Shown: piece by piece, positions 36,996-45,188 of the stretch
Layout of the letters: the number at the start of each line of letters is the position of its first letter
Numbering within the stretch: the stretch's first letter is position 1
Assembly: GCA_964413425.1 (NCBI GenBank)
Contig: CAYPST010000010.1
Span: 6,567-70,566 of the forward strand
Reading direction: 5' to 3'
DNA: 64,000 bases
From: DATFLS01 sp964413425
GTDB lineage: Bacteria > Fidelibacterota > JAANXI01
Program-made: the position numbers and the translations under genes
The notes under the pieces: generated by a model
What the model saw: the letters and a program-made list of their open reading frames with translations, nothing else
Told to the model about the DNA's origin: nothing
The model's database searches: none

Positions 36996-37232
36996 TTGAA
37001 TTCCGTTGGAATCGAACCGGCGCACGCTGCCGAATCAACCGGTTTGCCACGGTTCCGATATCGTTTTGATACCGGCCGTGTTCTCCGCGTCAGCAGTGGT
37101 TCCCGGTACAGGGCCTCCGGGGCAGGCGTCCGGTTCACCGTGAGTGATAACTTTATCCTGGCGCTGGATTACGGGAGCGCTATCCATCTCCGGGAAGGCA
37201 CGAGCGGGATCAGCGCGAATTGTTATGTATAA
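36996..37232 (+). pseudogene. Possible outer-membrane beta-barrel C-terminal remnant
   Basis: Open frame of 78 codons whose last half (GAGVRFTVSDNFILALDYGSAI, then GTSGISANCYV) resembles the closing strands of an Omp85/surface-antigen-type barrel, but has no start signal, no signal peptide and nothing upstream to extend it. Probably a leftover of a deleted gene. The 36828-36995 sequence has no recognisable gene. Weak call: an accidental open frame is the alternative. Confidence 0.25.
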
Positions 37233-37272
37233 TAATTTGATCAATCACATTGCCGGGGCCGGCCGGTGCACG

Positions 37273-38886
37273 TCACTCGGTCTTTCCTTGCACAGAGGGG
37301 AACTGTGAACCCGCACTCTCTTCTTCGGTGACGTACCCCTTCAGATCAGAGATGGTCCGAACACCCAGCTCTTCTGCATGGGATTCTCTCATGAGCAGGG
37401 CATAGGTATTATTGAATCCCAGGGGACTGAGCCACTCCAGATCATACTGTTTCTCGAATTGAGTCCTGACGTATTCATAGACTTTTTGCCTGTCCTGTAA
37501 GATGGATTGCGTGGTCTCCTGGTCGGTGTCCAGGAGCACAAGCAGTCCGGTTCCGGTGTATTCGGGATACAGGTCGATTTCGCCGTGGACCAGCGCATCG
37601 AAGCAAATTTTTGTCCCGCCCAGACCGGTTTTCAGGCCAACGGTGAGATCGGTATAGTTTTCGATCAGCCGATAAAAGATATGGGCAAGTATGAACTGTT
37701 CGGTAAAGTTTTTTGATGCCACTATGATATCAGGGGTTCCGGTCCGTTCGATTTCTGTCCGGAAGCCGTGTTCCCGTAAGTAATTTTTTGCCACCGCGGC
37801 CGGCCCCTGCTGATGCTGATCTACCTGGAAATTCAGGTTTCGCATGGTTTCATTGGAAATTGTTCCTGCAATTTTTTCAAGTGCCGTCCGCAGTTGAGGA
37901 TACTTTCGAATGGTCTCACCCCGCACGACAGGTGCGGCCTGATACGGAGGGAAATATTGTCTGTCATCCCGCAGGACGCGAAAATTATAGGCTGTAATAC
38001 GACCATCGGTGGAAAATCCGCTGATAACATCCACCTTTTTATCCCGCAATGCCCGGTACATCAACTGGGGATCGACCTCGACCGTGTTTAACGTCAGGCC
38101 ATAATGTTCCTTCATCCCCTGATATCCGTCGGATCGGGCCATGAATTCAGCCGTAAATCCCGCTTGAAAAGTTTCCGTAAACAGTGGGGGAAGCACCAAA
38201 ACGGGTACGACAATGAATAACACGGCGACAGCACCTATGAGAGCCGGCTTGATTATCTGCCGGATCACGGTTTCCAACCGTCCCAGAATGAAGTCAAACA
38301 GCAGTGCCAGTAAAGCGGCAGGGATTGCGCCTGCCAGAATCATGTTCGTGTTATTCAGCGCAATCCCCCGAAAGATGAATTCGCCGAGTCCGCCGGATCC
38401 AATCAGTGCACAGAGGGTAGCGATCCCGACATTGATAACGGTGGCGGTCCGAATCCCTGCAAAAATAACGGGCAGAGCCAGCGGCAGTTCAACCTTCATA
38501 AGAATCTGTCTGTCGGCCATCCCCATGCCGCGCGCAGATTCAATAACACTGTCATCCACGTCATTGATTCCGGCATAGGTGTTGCGAACAATAGGGAGCA
38601 GGGCGTACAGAAATAATGCGATAATGGCCGGTGTCGCACCAATGCCGAAAAGCGGGAGGAGGAGGCCCAGAAGGGCCACGCTTGGAATAGTCTGGATGAC
38701 CCCGATGCCCCCGATGACGACATCCGACACATTCCGGTGGCGGGTCAGCAGTATTCCTGCCGGAAGGCTGATCACCGTAGCAATGGCCATAGCGAAAAAG
38801 GTCAGACCAATGTGTTCTATTGTCTGCTCGATCAGGTCGGTTTGATGCGCAATGAGAAATTGAAAGATATTTGCCGGAGAGCTCAT
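37273..38886 (-). CDS. Betaine/choline-type ABC importer: permease fused to permuted substrate-binding domain
   Basis: Protein of 537 aa. N-terminal OpuB/ProW-like permease domain (about 10-215: GGIGVIQTIPSVALLGLLLP, IESARGMGMADRQILMKVEL, GLGEFIFRGIAL), then a substrate-binding domain of the quaternary-amine (OpuAC/ProX) type. Its lobes are in swapped order: first DVISGFSTDGRITAYNF and FFPPYQAAP-like text (C-terminal lobe), then IIVASKNFTEQFILAHIFYR, GLGGTKICFDALVHGEIDLY and PEYTGTGLLV (N-terminal lobe). The start ATGA overlaps the ATPase stop, showing translational coupling. Ligand is probably a betaine, choline or similar; this fits the MttB cluster. Exact ligand unproven. Confidence 0.85.
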   Translation of the reverse strand: MSSPANIFQFLIAHQTDLIEQTIEHIGLTFFAMAIATVISLPAGILLTRHRNVSDVVIGGIGVIQTIPSVALLGLLLPLFGIGATPAIIALFLYALLPIVRNTYAGINDVDDSVIESARGMGMADRQILMKVELPLALPVIFAGIRTATVINVGIATLCALIGSGGLGEFIFRGIALNNTNMILAGAIPAALLALLFDFILGRLETVIRQIIKPALIGAVAVLFIVVPVLVLPPLFTETFQAGFTAEFMARSDGYQGMKEHYGLTLNTVEVDPQLMYRALRDKKVDVISGFSTDGRITAYNFRVLRDDRQYFPPYQAAPVVRGETIRKYPQLRTALEKIAGTISNETMRNLNFQVDQHQQGPAAVAKNYLREHGFRTEIERTGTPDIIVASKNFTEQFILAHIFYRLIENYTDLTVGLKTGLGGTKICFDALVHGEIDLYPEYTGTGLLVLLDTDQETTQSILQDRQKVYEYVRTQFEKQYDLEWLSPLGFNNTYALLMRESHAEELGVRTISDLKGYVTEEESAGSQFPSVQGKTE

Positions 38887-39854
38887 AACTCGATAGTTTG
38901 TCTTACCCTGTAAAAGGCGTTCAAGATCGCCTGGGGAGTGAAGTCAATACCAGCGGATGCCTCATCCCTGATACTAACCACCGGCTGCTCTGCGTCGGCA
39001 TTTTCCACCGTTTCCAATGCCTCGTACAGGGACGTATCGCCGGCAAATTCGAAGGACTGATCTGCAGTGGTTTCCTGCGGCTTGAGCTGAGAGACAATAT
39101 CATTGAGCGTCAGGGTTTGCAGTTCCAGCTGCAGTCTGTTTCCTTTTAAAAAGTCCCGTACGAAATCGTTTTTCGGTGCGAAGAGGAGTTCTTTTGGTGT
39201 TCCCAGTTGCTGAACATTGCCCTCATCCATCAGGCAGATAATGTCGCCAAGCTCGAAAGCTTCCATGACATCATGGGTCACCAGGATCATGGTTTTGTCC
39301 AGAAACTGCTCCAGGCGTTTAAATTCAGTGCGGATATCCAGCCGGGTAATAGGATCTAATGCGCCGAAGGGTTCGTCCAATAAAACGATGGGAGGATCGG
39401 CGGCTAAGGCCCGGATCAACCCGATGCGCTGTTGCTGCCCACCGCTCAGTTCATGTGGCATACGCCCGAGGTATTCTTCCGGCGGAAGGCCTACCAGTTC
39501 CATGAGTTCATGCTGGCGCTGCTGCATCTTTTTTTCATCCCAGTGGAGGAGTTTGGGGACCACTGCGATATTTTCGCCGACCGTATAATGGGGAAACAGC
39601 CCGATTTCCTGGATGACGTACCCGATATGCTTTCGCAGTTCCACCGGGTTCTGCTGCTGGATTTCTTTCCCCTCGATGCGAATGGAACCCGCGGTTGGTT
39701 CAATCAGCCGGTTAATCATTTTGAGGGTCGTGGTTTTCCCGCTGCCGCTCGTTCCCAGCAGCACCAGTGTCTCTCCCTGTTCGACGGCAAAGGAAATCCC
39801 ATCAACGGCGGTAAACCCATTAAAAGTTTTTTTAAGATGTGAGACGTCTATCAC
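38883..39854 (-). CDS. ABC importer ATPase (OpuCA/ProV-like)
   Basis: Cytoplasmic ATPase of the importer, 323 aa. Walker A LGTSGSGKTTTLK (about 33-45), Q-loop YVIQEIGLFPHYT, signature HELSGGQQQRIGL, Walker B IVLLDEPFGALDP and the switch His in ILVTHDVMEA. A C-terminal extension of about 80 aa probably replaces the CBS pair that regulates osmolyte importers; the CBS motifs are not convincing. GTG start at 39854, only 9 bases after the methyltransferase stop, and a 4-base overlap with the permease downstream. It belongs to one operon with the MTase and permease. Confidence 0.92.
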   Translation of the reverse strand: MIDVSHLKKTFNGFTAVDGISFAVEQGETLVLLGTSGSGKTTTLKMINRLIEPTAGSIRIEGKEIQQQNPVELRKHIGYVIQEIGLFPHYTVGENIAVVPKLLHWDEKKMQQRQHELMELVGLPPEEYLGRMPHELSGGQQQRIGLIRALAADPPIVLLDEPFGALDPITRLDIRTEFKRLEQFLDKTMILVTHDVMEAFELGDIICLMDEGNVQQLGTPKELLFAPKNDFVRDFLKGNRLQLELQTLTLNDIVSQLKPQETTADQSFEFAGDTSLYEALETVENADAEQPVVSIRDEASAGIDFTPQAILNAFYRVRQTIEL

Positions 39855-39863
39855 AGCAGCAGC

Positions 39864-41114
39864 TTATTTATGAATTTGTAGAATCACCAGGAGACTGTGT
39901 CCGCATCCCAGCCCTTGTTGCAAGCCGTGCTCCAGTCCACGGAGAGCGTAGCTCAGCTGGGGCTCAATAATATTTGCTCTCGGATCACCAACCCACATCC
40001 AGTTCGTGCTGGCAATTACCCGGTCGATGGTCATCAAACCGAATTGCAGTTCCTTGGAATACGCCGTCCAGTCGGACAGATCGTTCAGGGTCATATCGTC
40101 GTTCAATTTCTGTTGAGTGTACTCAACTAAAATATTCCAGCGTTCGATCAAATTCCGAAGAAACGGAGCGGCCACCGGATGCTCCGGTACAATCTCCGGA
40201 TCGAGCAGCAGATTCTCTAAGTCTGTCCGGAGATAATCTTCATGCAGAGAATTGAGAAATCGCCTGATCGGAGGGAGCGAAGGATTGTATTCTCCGGTAT
40301 CCGTATGCCGGCCAACCAGGATTGAGCGATCTCCCATGTGCGATACCTCAAAAGGAAGATTTTGCTGGGCTGATAGGTCGTTCACAAATTCCCGAATTTC
40401 GTCGCCAGTCCAGAATCGAATGGGAAAATGGTCGATATGCTGATGAATTCCGTTGTCGGTATAGAGATAACTCATCGAGTAATCGCGCATTTTTTCATCT
40501 TCCGTGCTCGCCGTCCAATATCCGGGCCACTCAATAGAATATCGTCCCATGAGATCTAATGTTACGATACTGTCATTATTCCCATGGTGATAGATGTCCG
40601 TCAATACTCTCCGAAGGCTCTCGGTGTCCAGATGAGAAAGGGAACTGTAGGACGAGAAATAAATATCGAAGGCTGGTTCTGCGGATGAAATGCCGGAGAG
40701 CCCTTGATTTAAGTCGTGTTGCTGAAATTGAACGTGTGGGTTATGCACATAGATTTCCTGCCCTTTCCGAATCATATCCGGGTTGATATCAACACCCAGG
40801 TAGCATTCAATATCCTCTTCCTGTAAAATGTAATTGTATTCAAGCCCTAAGTCAGATTCTTTTGCATTGACTTTCGTCAGGAGTTCGTAACCCTGTCCGC
40901 TGCCGCATCCCAAATCAAGTATCCTGACTTTTTCACCCTGATCCCGCTTTTTTTGCACCAGCGAGCGTAAAAAGGGCCGGATAGTATATCTGGTTAATTG
41001 GTCCTCCCAATAGATGCGGAGATTATCATATTTTCCGGAGAGATTCCCCTCATAGAGATTATAATAGCCATGTTGGACGGCACTTTTATAATTAATAAAA
41101 CTGTTTGATTCCAT
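39864..41114 (-). CDS. Class I SAM-dependent methyltransferase, unknown substrate
   Basis: Cytoplasmic protein of 416 aa, longer than a minimal methyltransferase. SAM-binding motif I is VRILDLGCGSGQGYELL (about 63-79), followed by CYLGVDINPDMIRKG (motif post-I acidic residue) and FDIYFSSYSSLSHLD (motif IV region). The C-terminal 150 aa are helical and of unknown function (NLLLDPEIVPEHP, IASTNWMWVGDPR). ATG has GGGAGG upstream. It is the first gene of an operon with the betaine-type ABC importer. It could methylate an amine or make a zwitterion, but no family was recognised beyond the Rossmann fold. Confidence 0.75.
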   Translation of the reverse strand: MESNSFINYKSAVQHGYYNLYEGNLSGKYDNLRIYWEDQLTRYTIRPFLRSLVQKKRDQGEKVRILDLGCGSGQGYELLTKVNAKESDLGLEYNYILQEEDIECYLGVDINPDMIRKGQEIYVHNPHVQFQQHDLNQGLSGISSAEPAFDIYFSSYSSLSHLDTESLRRVLTDIYHHGNNDSIVTLDLMGRYSIEWPGYWTASTEDEKMRDYSMSYLYTDNGIHQHIDHFPIRFWTGDEIREFVNDLSAQQNLPFEVSHMGDRSILVGRHTDTGEYNPSLPPIRRFLNSLHEDYLRTDLENLLLDPEIVPEHPVAAPFLRNLIERWNILVEYTQQKLNDDMTLNDLSDWTAYSKELQFGLMTIDRVIASTNWMWVGDPRANIIEPQLSYALRGLEHGLQQGLGCGHSLLVILQIHK

Positions 41115-41229
41115 ATCCCGCGCCTCCCATCTATCATTAATTTGTACTTATCACTGAAGCGATTTTTGTTCAAAACGACCATTCTTATGTAATACATTTT
41201 TCGAGAGACAAGTAAACAAGCGACTGCAA

Positions 41230-41252
41230 CCCCTTCCTGAAACGGGAAGGGG
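41230..41252. other. GC-rich hairpin in the methyltransferase leader
   Basis: CCCCTTCC (41230-41237) and GGAAGGGG (41245-41252) with a 7-base loop, 116 bases upstream of the methyltransferase start. There is no T run on the minus strand. It resembles the CCCTCTCCTT hairpin at 49461 and pyrimidine words inside element B, so it may be another small repeat rather than a terminator. Confidence 0.45.
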
Positions 41253-41565
41253 ATACCTGCGACATCACAGCCACTCAATTCGGAATAGTGTAACGATTGT
41301 GAATGATTTATTCAATCGATAAGACAACACTATTCAGACGCCAGGATTTCTCTGATTTTCCGAACAAACGAGCAATTGGGCTGCGCTTCACTGTGAATCC
41401 GCAGTCAAACCGTTGTTGTGAAGAGAGGTGAGTGTTCATAGAAGGCCGGTAATGGAGGGGTGTTAGTTCTGCTAATTCTCTGACTTGTTCACTGCTGTCC
41501 GCATTGAAGTGCAGGTTGAAATCACATTTCAATGATTAACATTCAGTGCGGTAGGTTTTCTTGAT

Positions 41566-42029
41566 CATGACTATTAAGATACCTCAGTACAATAGCGACA
41601 TGCTCCTCCGGGTGGACCATCTCTCCACCCATCCCGGCCCCGATCACTCTATCCCCCTTGACCCTCTTTCTCTCGCCAGAGAAAGGGGGGGCGGGCCCCA
41701 AGAGAGGGGGACCGAGGGGGGGAGTGCCCGCTGCTCCGGTCCACCAAATCGGCCCTCCGCCCGGACTGCCTCGTCGGGAGCGCAACCAGCTCGCTCTTTA
41801 CGGAGTTAACTTAATACCTAAGTTGAGCGATACGAGTTTCGCGAAGTATCGCTGTACTTAGGGAAAACCCCGCCCTAGAAAATGTGTGTTTTCACCGAAT
41901 GGGTGCGGAACGTCCCGACGCCGTTCTCGGGGAGGTGAACACGTATGCCGACGGCATTCTTCGAACATTTTCTTTTGTCGGTTGAGCGATGTATGGAAAT
42001 AAATCGCTCAATTTGGGTTAATAGTCATA
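41566..42029. mobile_element. MITE-like element B, copy 2 (interrupted by element C)
   Basis: Left end CATGACTATTAAGAT (41566); right end AATAGTCATA (to 42029), split by element C. Shared with copy 1: GACTATTAAGATA, CATCTCTCCACCCATCCC, CGCAACCAGCTCGCTCTT and GAGTTAACTTAATA. Flanks TTCTTGAT and TTCTCTAT match at six of eight positions, a worn target duplication. Its right end is 4 bases from the stop codon of the Ser2 asparagine-synthetase-like gene. Remaining DNA back to 41115 has no gene. Confidence 0.75.
41817..42017. mobile_element. MITE-like element C, copy 2, inserted in element B end
   Basis: Ends CCTAAGTTGAGCGAT and ATCGCTCAATTTGGG; TTAATA occurs on each side (41811-41816, 42018-42023). 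With it removed, the B-element end CTTAATAGTCATA is restored. Inside: the hairpin CCTAAGTTGAGCGATACG / CGCTGTACTTAGG and, near the right end, a TGAGCGAT/ATCGCTCA stem. Opposite orientation to copy 1 (23606). No protein. Confidence 0.82.
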
Positions 42030-42033
42030 TTCT

Positions 42034-43500
42034 CTATTTGAACGGATCCCACCGGGCAACCATACTTTCGTAACCGACCGGGAAATGATCCTGAAATAAT
42101 TTATAATAATACACTTCTTTTGGTGAATTTAATTCAAGGCCGCCTTCGGATTGCCCCTTGTTTTTGTATTCGTCCTCCGAGGTATTATCAGCAGTCAGCT
42201 CATCCATCAAATCATCCACCCCTGTTCCGCCGGCGAATCGAAGTTTCGGTCGGTTGGCAATTTCATCAGGCAGCCATTTCTTCATTGCCTCCCGGAGAAT
42301 CCACTTCTCGACAGTCCGGGCTTGTTCTTCATCATACCGGGTCTTTAATTCCATGGGTATTTTGTTGCTGAATGCGACCACTGCCGGATCCAGATAAGGC
42401 GTGCGGTAATTCACGGAATTGGCAAGCCAGCCGCGATCCAGTCTGCGTAATGCGGTATTATAGGCAATAGTTACCAGTTTCCGGGCCACCCGTTCTTTTT
42501 TTTCGACATCCGGTATGTCCTCCAGTTCCTGAAAGTATCCGCCGAACAATTCATCGGCACCTTCACCGACCACCACACAATTGGTATAATCAGAAATCAT
42601 TTTCGAGGTGTAGAAATTCGCGATGGCTCCGGAAATGCAATCCTCATCAAATGTTTCCATATACCAGACGGCTTCCGGGATCAGACTCTTGATATCGTTG
42701 TCAGTGATTTCATAGATATAGTGCTCTAATCCGAGGTAATCGGCCATGAGTTTGGCATATTTCATATCTTTGCTCGGATATCGCTGGATCGTGGTGCTGA
42801 AGAGTTTCAGATCGGGATTCACAGATTTGGCTACTGCTGCGGATACAGAACTATCCAGTCCACCGCTCAGAGCGACCCCCTGTACTGCTCCATCTGCCAT
42901 CCGTTTTTCAACCGCCTTCACAAAAAGCCGTTCCAGGATGTCAGCGGCTTCCTGGGAGCTGTCAAAGTCGGGAAGGTTCGGGGTGTAGCCGTCAAATTGC
43001 TGCAATCCGTCTTTGGTGGAATAATAATGTCCCGGAGGAAGTTCTTCCACAGCCGGGACATGCCCCAGTAATGATTTTGCCTCCGAAGCGAAGTAGAGGG
43101 TGCCATCCCGCTCTTTATATATTAAGGGCCGGGATCCGACATGGTCGCGTACAAGAAGAGTTTGACCCTTATCAATAACGGCGCATGAAAACGAACCATC
43201 CAGGTGTGAAAAACATGCCGGCCCCATTTGCATGTACTGGTCTCTGATAAACTCGGCATTCGTGGTGGTCTCAGAAATGGAATTATAGATATCACCGTCC
43301 AGTAAAACCACAGGGTACTCATCACCTGCTATGGCTGGGGTCGACCGGGGAGAGAGTGTTAATTCACCTGCTGCCACTCCGCCATCCGGCAGGGCCCTGA
43401 CGGTGGAATTGTCCGGACCACGATGGCGGATTTTCTCCAGCATGTCTGCGAGCTGCTGTTGTTCGACTTTTTCACCGACGACACCGACGATTGCGCTCAT
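42034..43500 (-). CDS. Asparagine-synthetase-like protein lacking the glutaminase Cys
   Basis: Protein of 488 aa. N-terminal class II amidotransferase fold but the nucleophile Cys 2 is Ser (MSAIVGVVG), and the usual NGEIYN reads DGDIYN; RHRGPDN and SEAKSLL remain. The C-terminal synthetase domain is intact: PP-loop ALSGGLDSSVSAAVA, GEGADELFGGYF, YRTPYLDP. So it probably cannot use glutamine, and may form an acyl-adenylate with ammonia or another amine as acceptor, as in beta-lactam-synthetase-type relatives. ATG has AGGAGG 5 bases upstream. It lies 38 bases downstream of a Cys-containing paralogue; the pair may act together. Confidence 0.85.
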   Translation of the reverse strand: MSAIVGVVGEKVEQQQLADMLEKIRHRGPDNSTVRALPDGGVAAGELTLSPRSTPAIAGDEYPVVLLDGDIYNSISETTTNAEFIRDQYMQMGPACFSHLDGSFSCAVIDKGQTLLVRDHVGSRPLIYKERDGTLYFASEAKSLLGHVPAVEELPPGHYYSTKDGLQQFDGYTPNLPDFDSSQEAADILERLFVKAVEKRMADGAVQGVALSGGLDSSVSAAVAKSVNPDLKLFSTTIQRYPSKDMKYAKLMADYLGLEHYIYEITDNDIKSLIPEAVWYMETFDEDCISGAIANFYTSKMISDYTNCVVVGEGADELFGGYFQELEDIPDVEKKERVARKLVTIAYNTALRRLDRGWLANSVNYRTPYLDPAVVAFSNKIPMELKTRYDEEQARTVEKWILREAMKKWLPDEIANRPKLRFAGGTGVDDLMDELTADNTSEDEYKNKGQSEGGLELNSPKEVYYYKLFQDHFPVGYESMVARWDPFK

Positions 43501-43538
43501 ATGCTCCTCCTGTGAAAGTTCAATTCATCAACACATTT

Positions 43539-45134
43539 TCAGTATCCACCACATTGTGAATGCTTCAGTTCACCGTCAACTGTCCCACTCACTTGTTCTC
43601 GTTCTTCTTCAAAATCAAAGCCCGTCCATATTCCTACCGAGTCGAGAATAGAATCCTGCGGGTGGTAGCGCCGGAATATTTGAAAGTAATAGGCGGCTTC
43701 TTTGGAATTGATCTGCGCCTGAGGAGCCGCCTGCTGAAGAGCAGCCAGCTCATCATCACTTATTTCCTCTTCCGCAATCTGTTCACCCAGAGATTCACAT
43801 CCCGCTCCCTGAGTATACTGGACCTTACAGCGCCATAAAATGGAATCCGGAAGCAGATCCGTATTTCGGAATGCATGTCGAAGAATCCATTTTTCGATTT
43901 TGTTCTCCTGGTGTTCACGAATTTTCCATTCGGGCGGAATCGCCATGGCCAGGTCTATCATCGCGGTATCAAGAAATGGAACACGCAGCTCAAGACTGAA
44001 TCGCATGCCCATACGATCCGCACGTTGCAGGTTAATATTATGGAGCGTGTCGATACACCGCCTGGATTCCTGATTCAGTTCGGATGGTTTCCAATTTTTC
44101 ATGTACTGGTATCCTGCAAATATCTCATCTGCCCCTTCTCCGGTTAATACGACTGTCACATATTCGGAAGCCAGTTTGCAGGTGAAATAACAGGGTACGG
44201 CACACCGGACCAGAGAGGGGTCGTAACTTTCCAGATACCGGATCACCTGGGGAAGTGCCTGGTAATAATCTGCTTCTGTAAATATTAATTCATGGTGATT
44301 CGATCCGATATGTTCCGCAACGATTCGCGATGCTTTCAGGTCGTCACTTTCATTGCCGTTCTTGTCTTTCATGCCTACGGCAAACGTGTGGAGATTCGGG
44401 ATATTCCGGGCGGCAATGGCCGCCACCAGGCTGCTGTCCAGGCCGCCGCTGCAAAAGGCGCCAACATGGATTTCAGGATCGGATAACAGCCGCTCGTGCA
44501 CCGCGCCAGTAAACGTTTCCCGAATGCTCTCGGCGGCACGGTCGATCTTCCAGTCGCTTCGCTCCCGCAGCGGCGGGACATCATAGTAGCCGATAAATCC
44601 CGTCTCCGGGGAATAATAGTGACCGGCAGGAAATTCATACACCTTATTAACTCCGGCATGTGACATTGCCCCCAGCTCCGAAGAGAAATACAGGTTTTCT
44701 CCCTGATAACCATAATATAACGGTTTAATGCCAACAGGATCTCTCGCAAGGAAAAGGGTCTCTTCGTCAAAGATGGCAAAAGCGTACATGCCTTCCAGAC
44801 GGTGGACACATTCATATCCTTCTTCCTCATAGAGGGGTAAAATAACTTCGGTATCCGACTGTGTCTGAAAGGGGTAGAAGTGATCAAATTCCTCTCTGAG
44901 CGTATGGTGATTATATATTTCCCCGTTGCAGATAAGGCCCCGGGTTCCATCCGGGCCGAGAATTGGCTGATGCCCACCCCGGACATCAACGATAGACAGC
45001 CGGGTGTGTCCGAATGAACCGATACTATTGGTATGAATGCCCCTGTCATCGGGACCGCGATGTCCCATAGCATCTGTCATTCGTCGGATAGTCTGATCAT
45101 CGGGTTTGCCGTAACACCCTGCTATTCCACACAT
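43539..45134 (-). CDS. asnB: Glutamine-dependent asparagine synthetase-like protein
   Basis: Protein of 531 aa. Complete class II glutaminase: MCGIAGCYG with Cys 2, HRGPDDRG, GHTRLSIVD, CNGEIYNH. The synthetase domain has PP-loop AFCSGGLDSSLVAAI, LTGEGADEIFAGY, LRVPFLD and EKWILR near the C-terminus. Converts aspartate (or another acid) to the amide with ATP and glutamine. It is unusual to find it between MttB and a degenerate paralogue, so a substrate other than aspartate is possible. ATG has AAGGTG. It is 54 bases downstream of the MttB1 stop, on the same strand. Confidence 0.88.
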   Translation of the reverse strand: MCGIAGCYGKPDDQTIRRMTDAMGHRGPDDRGIHTNSIGSFGHTRLSIVDVRGGHQPILGPDGTRGLICNGEIYNHHTLREEFDHFYPFQTQSDTEVILPLYEEEGYECVHRLEGMYAFAIFDEETLFLARDPVGIKPLYYGYQGENLYFSSELGAMSHAGVNKVYEFPAGHYYSPETGFIGYYDVPPLRERSDWKIDRAAESIRETFTGAVHERLLSDPEIHVGAFCSGGLDSSLVAAIAARNIPNLHTFAVGMKDKNGNESDDLKASRIVAEHIGSNHHELIFTEADYYQALPQVIRYLESYDPSLVRCAVPCYFTCKLASEYVTVVLTGEGADEIFAGYQYMKNWKPSELNQESRRCIDTLHNINLQRADRMGMRFSLELRVPFLDTAMIDLAMAIPPEWKIREHQENKIEKWILRHAFRNTDLLPDSILWRCKVQYTQGAGCESLGEQIAEEEISDDELAALQQAAPQAQINSKEAAYYFQIFRRYHPQDSILDSVGIWTGFDFEEEREQVSGTVDGELKHSQCGGY

Positions 45135-45188
45135 ACCAACACCTTGGTTCTCTCAGCTAGTAGTTCCAAAGATTTTGGTTTCGGCACG

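Noticed and set aside
41308..41532. 74-codon leftward open frame between methyltransferase and element B
   Set aside because: No ribosome-binding site and no recognisable protein features.
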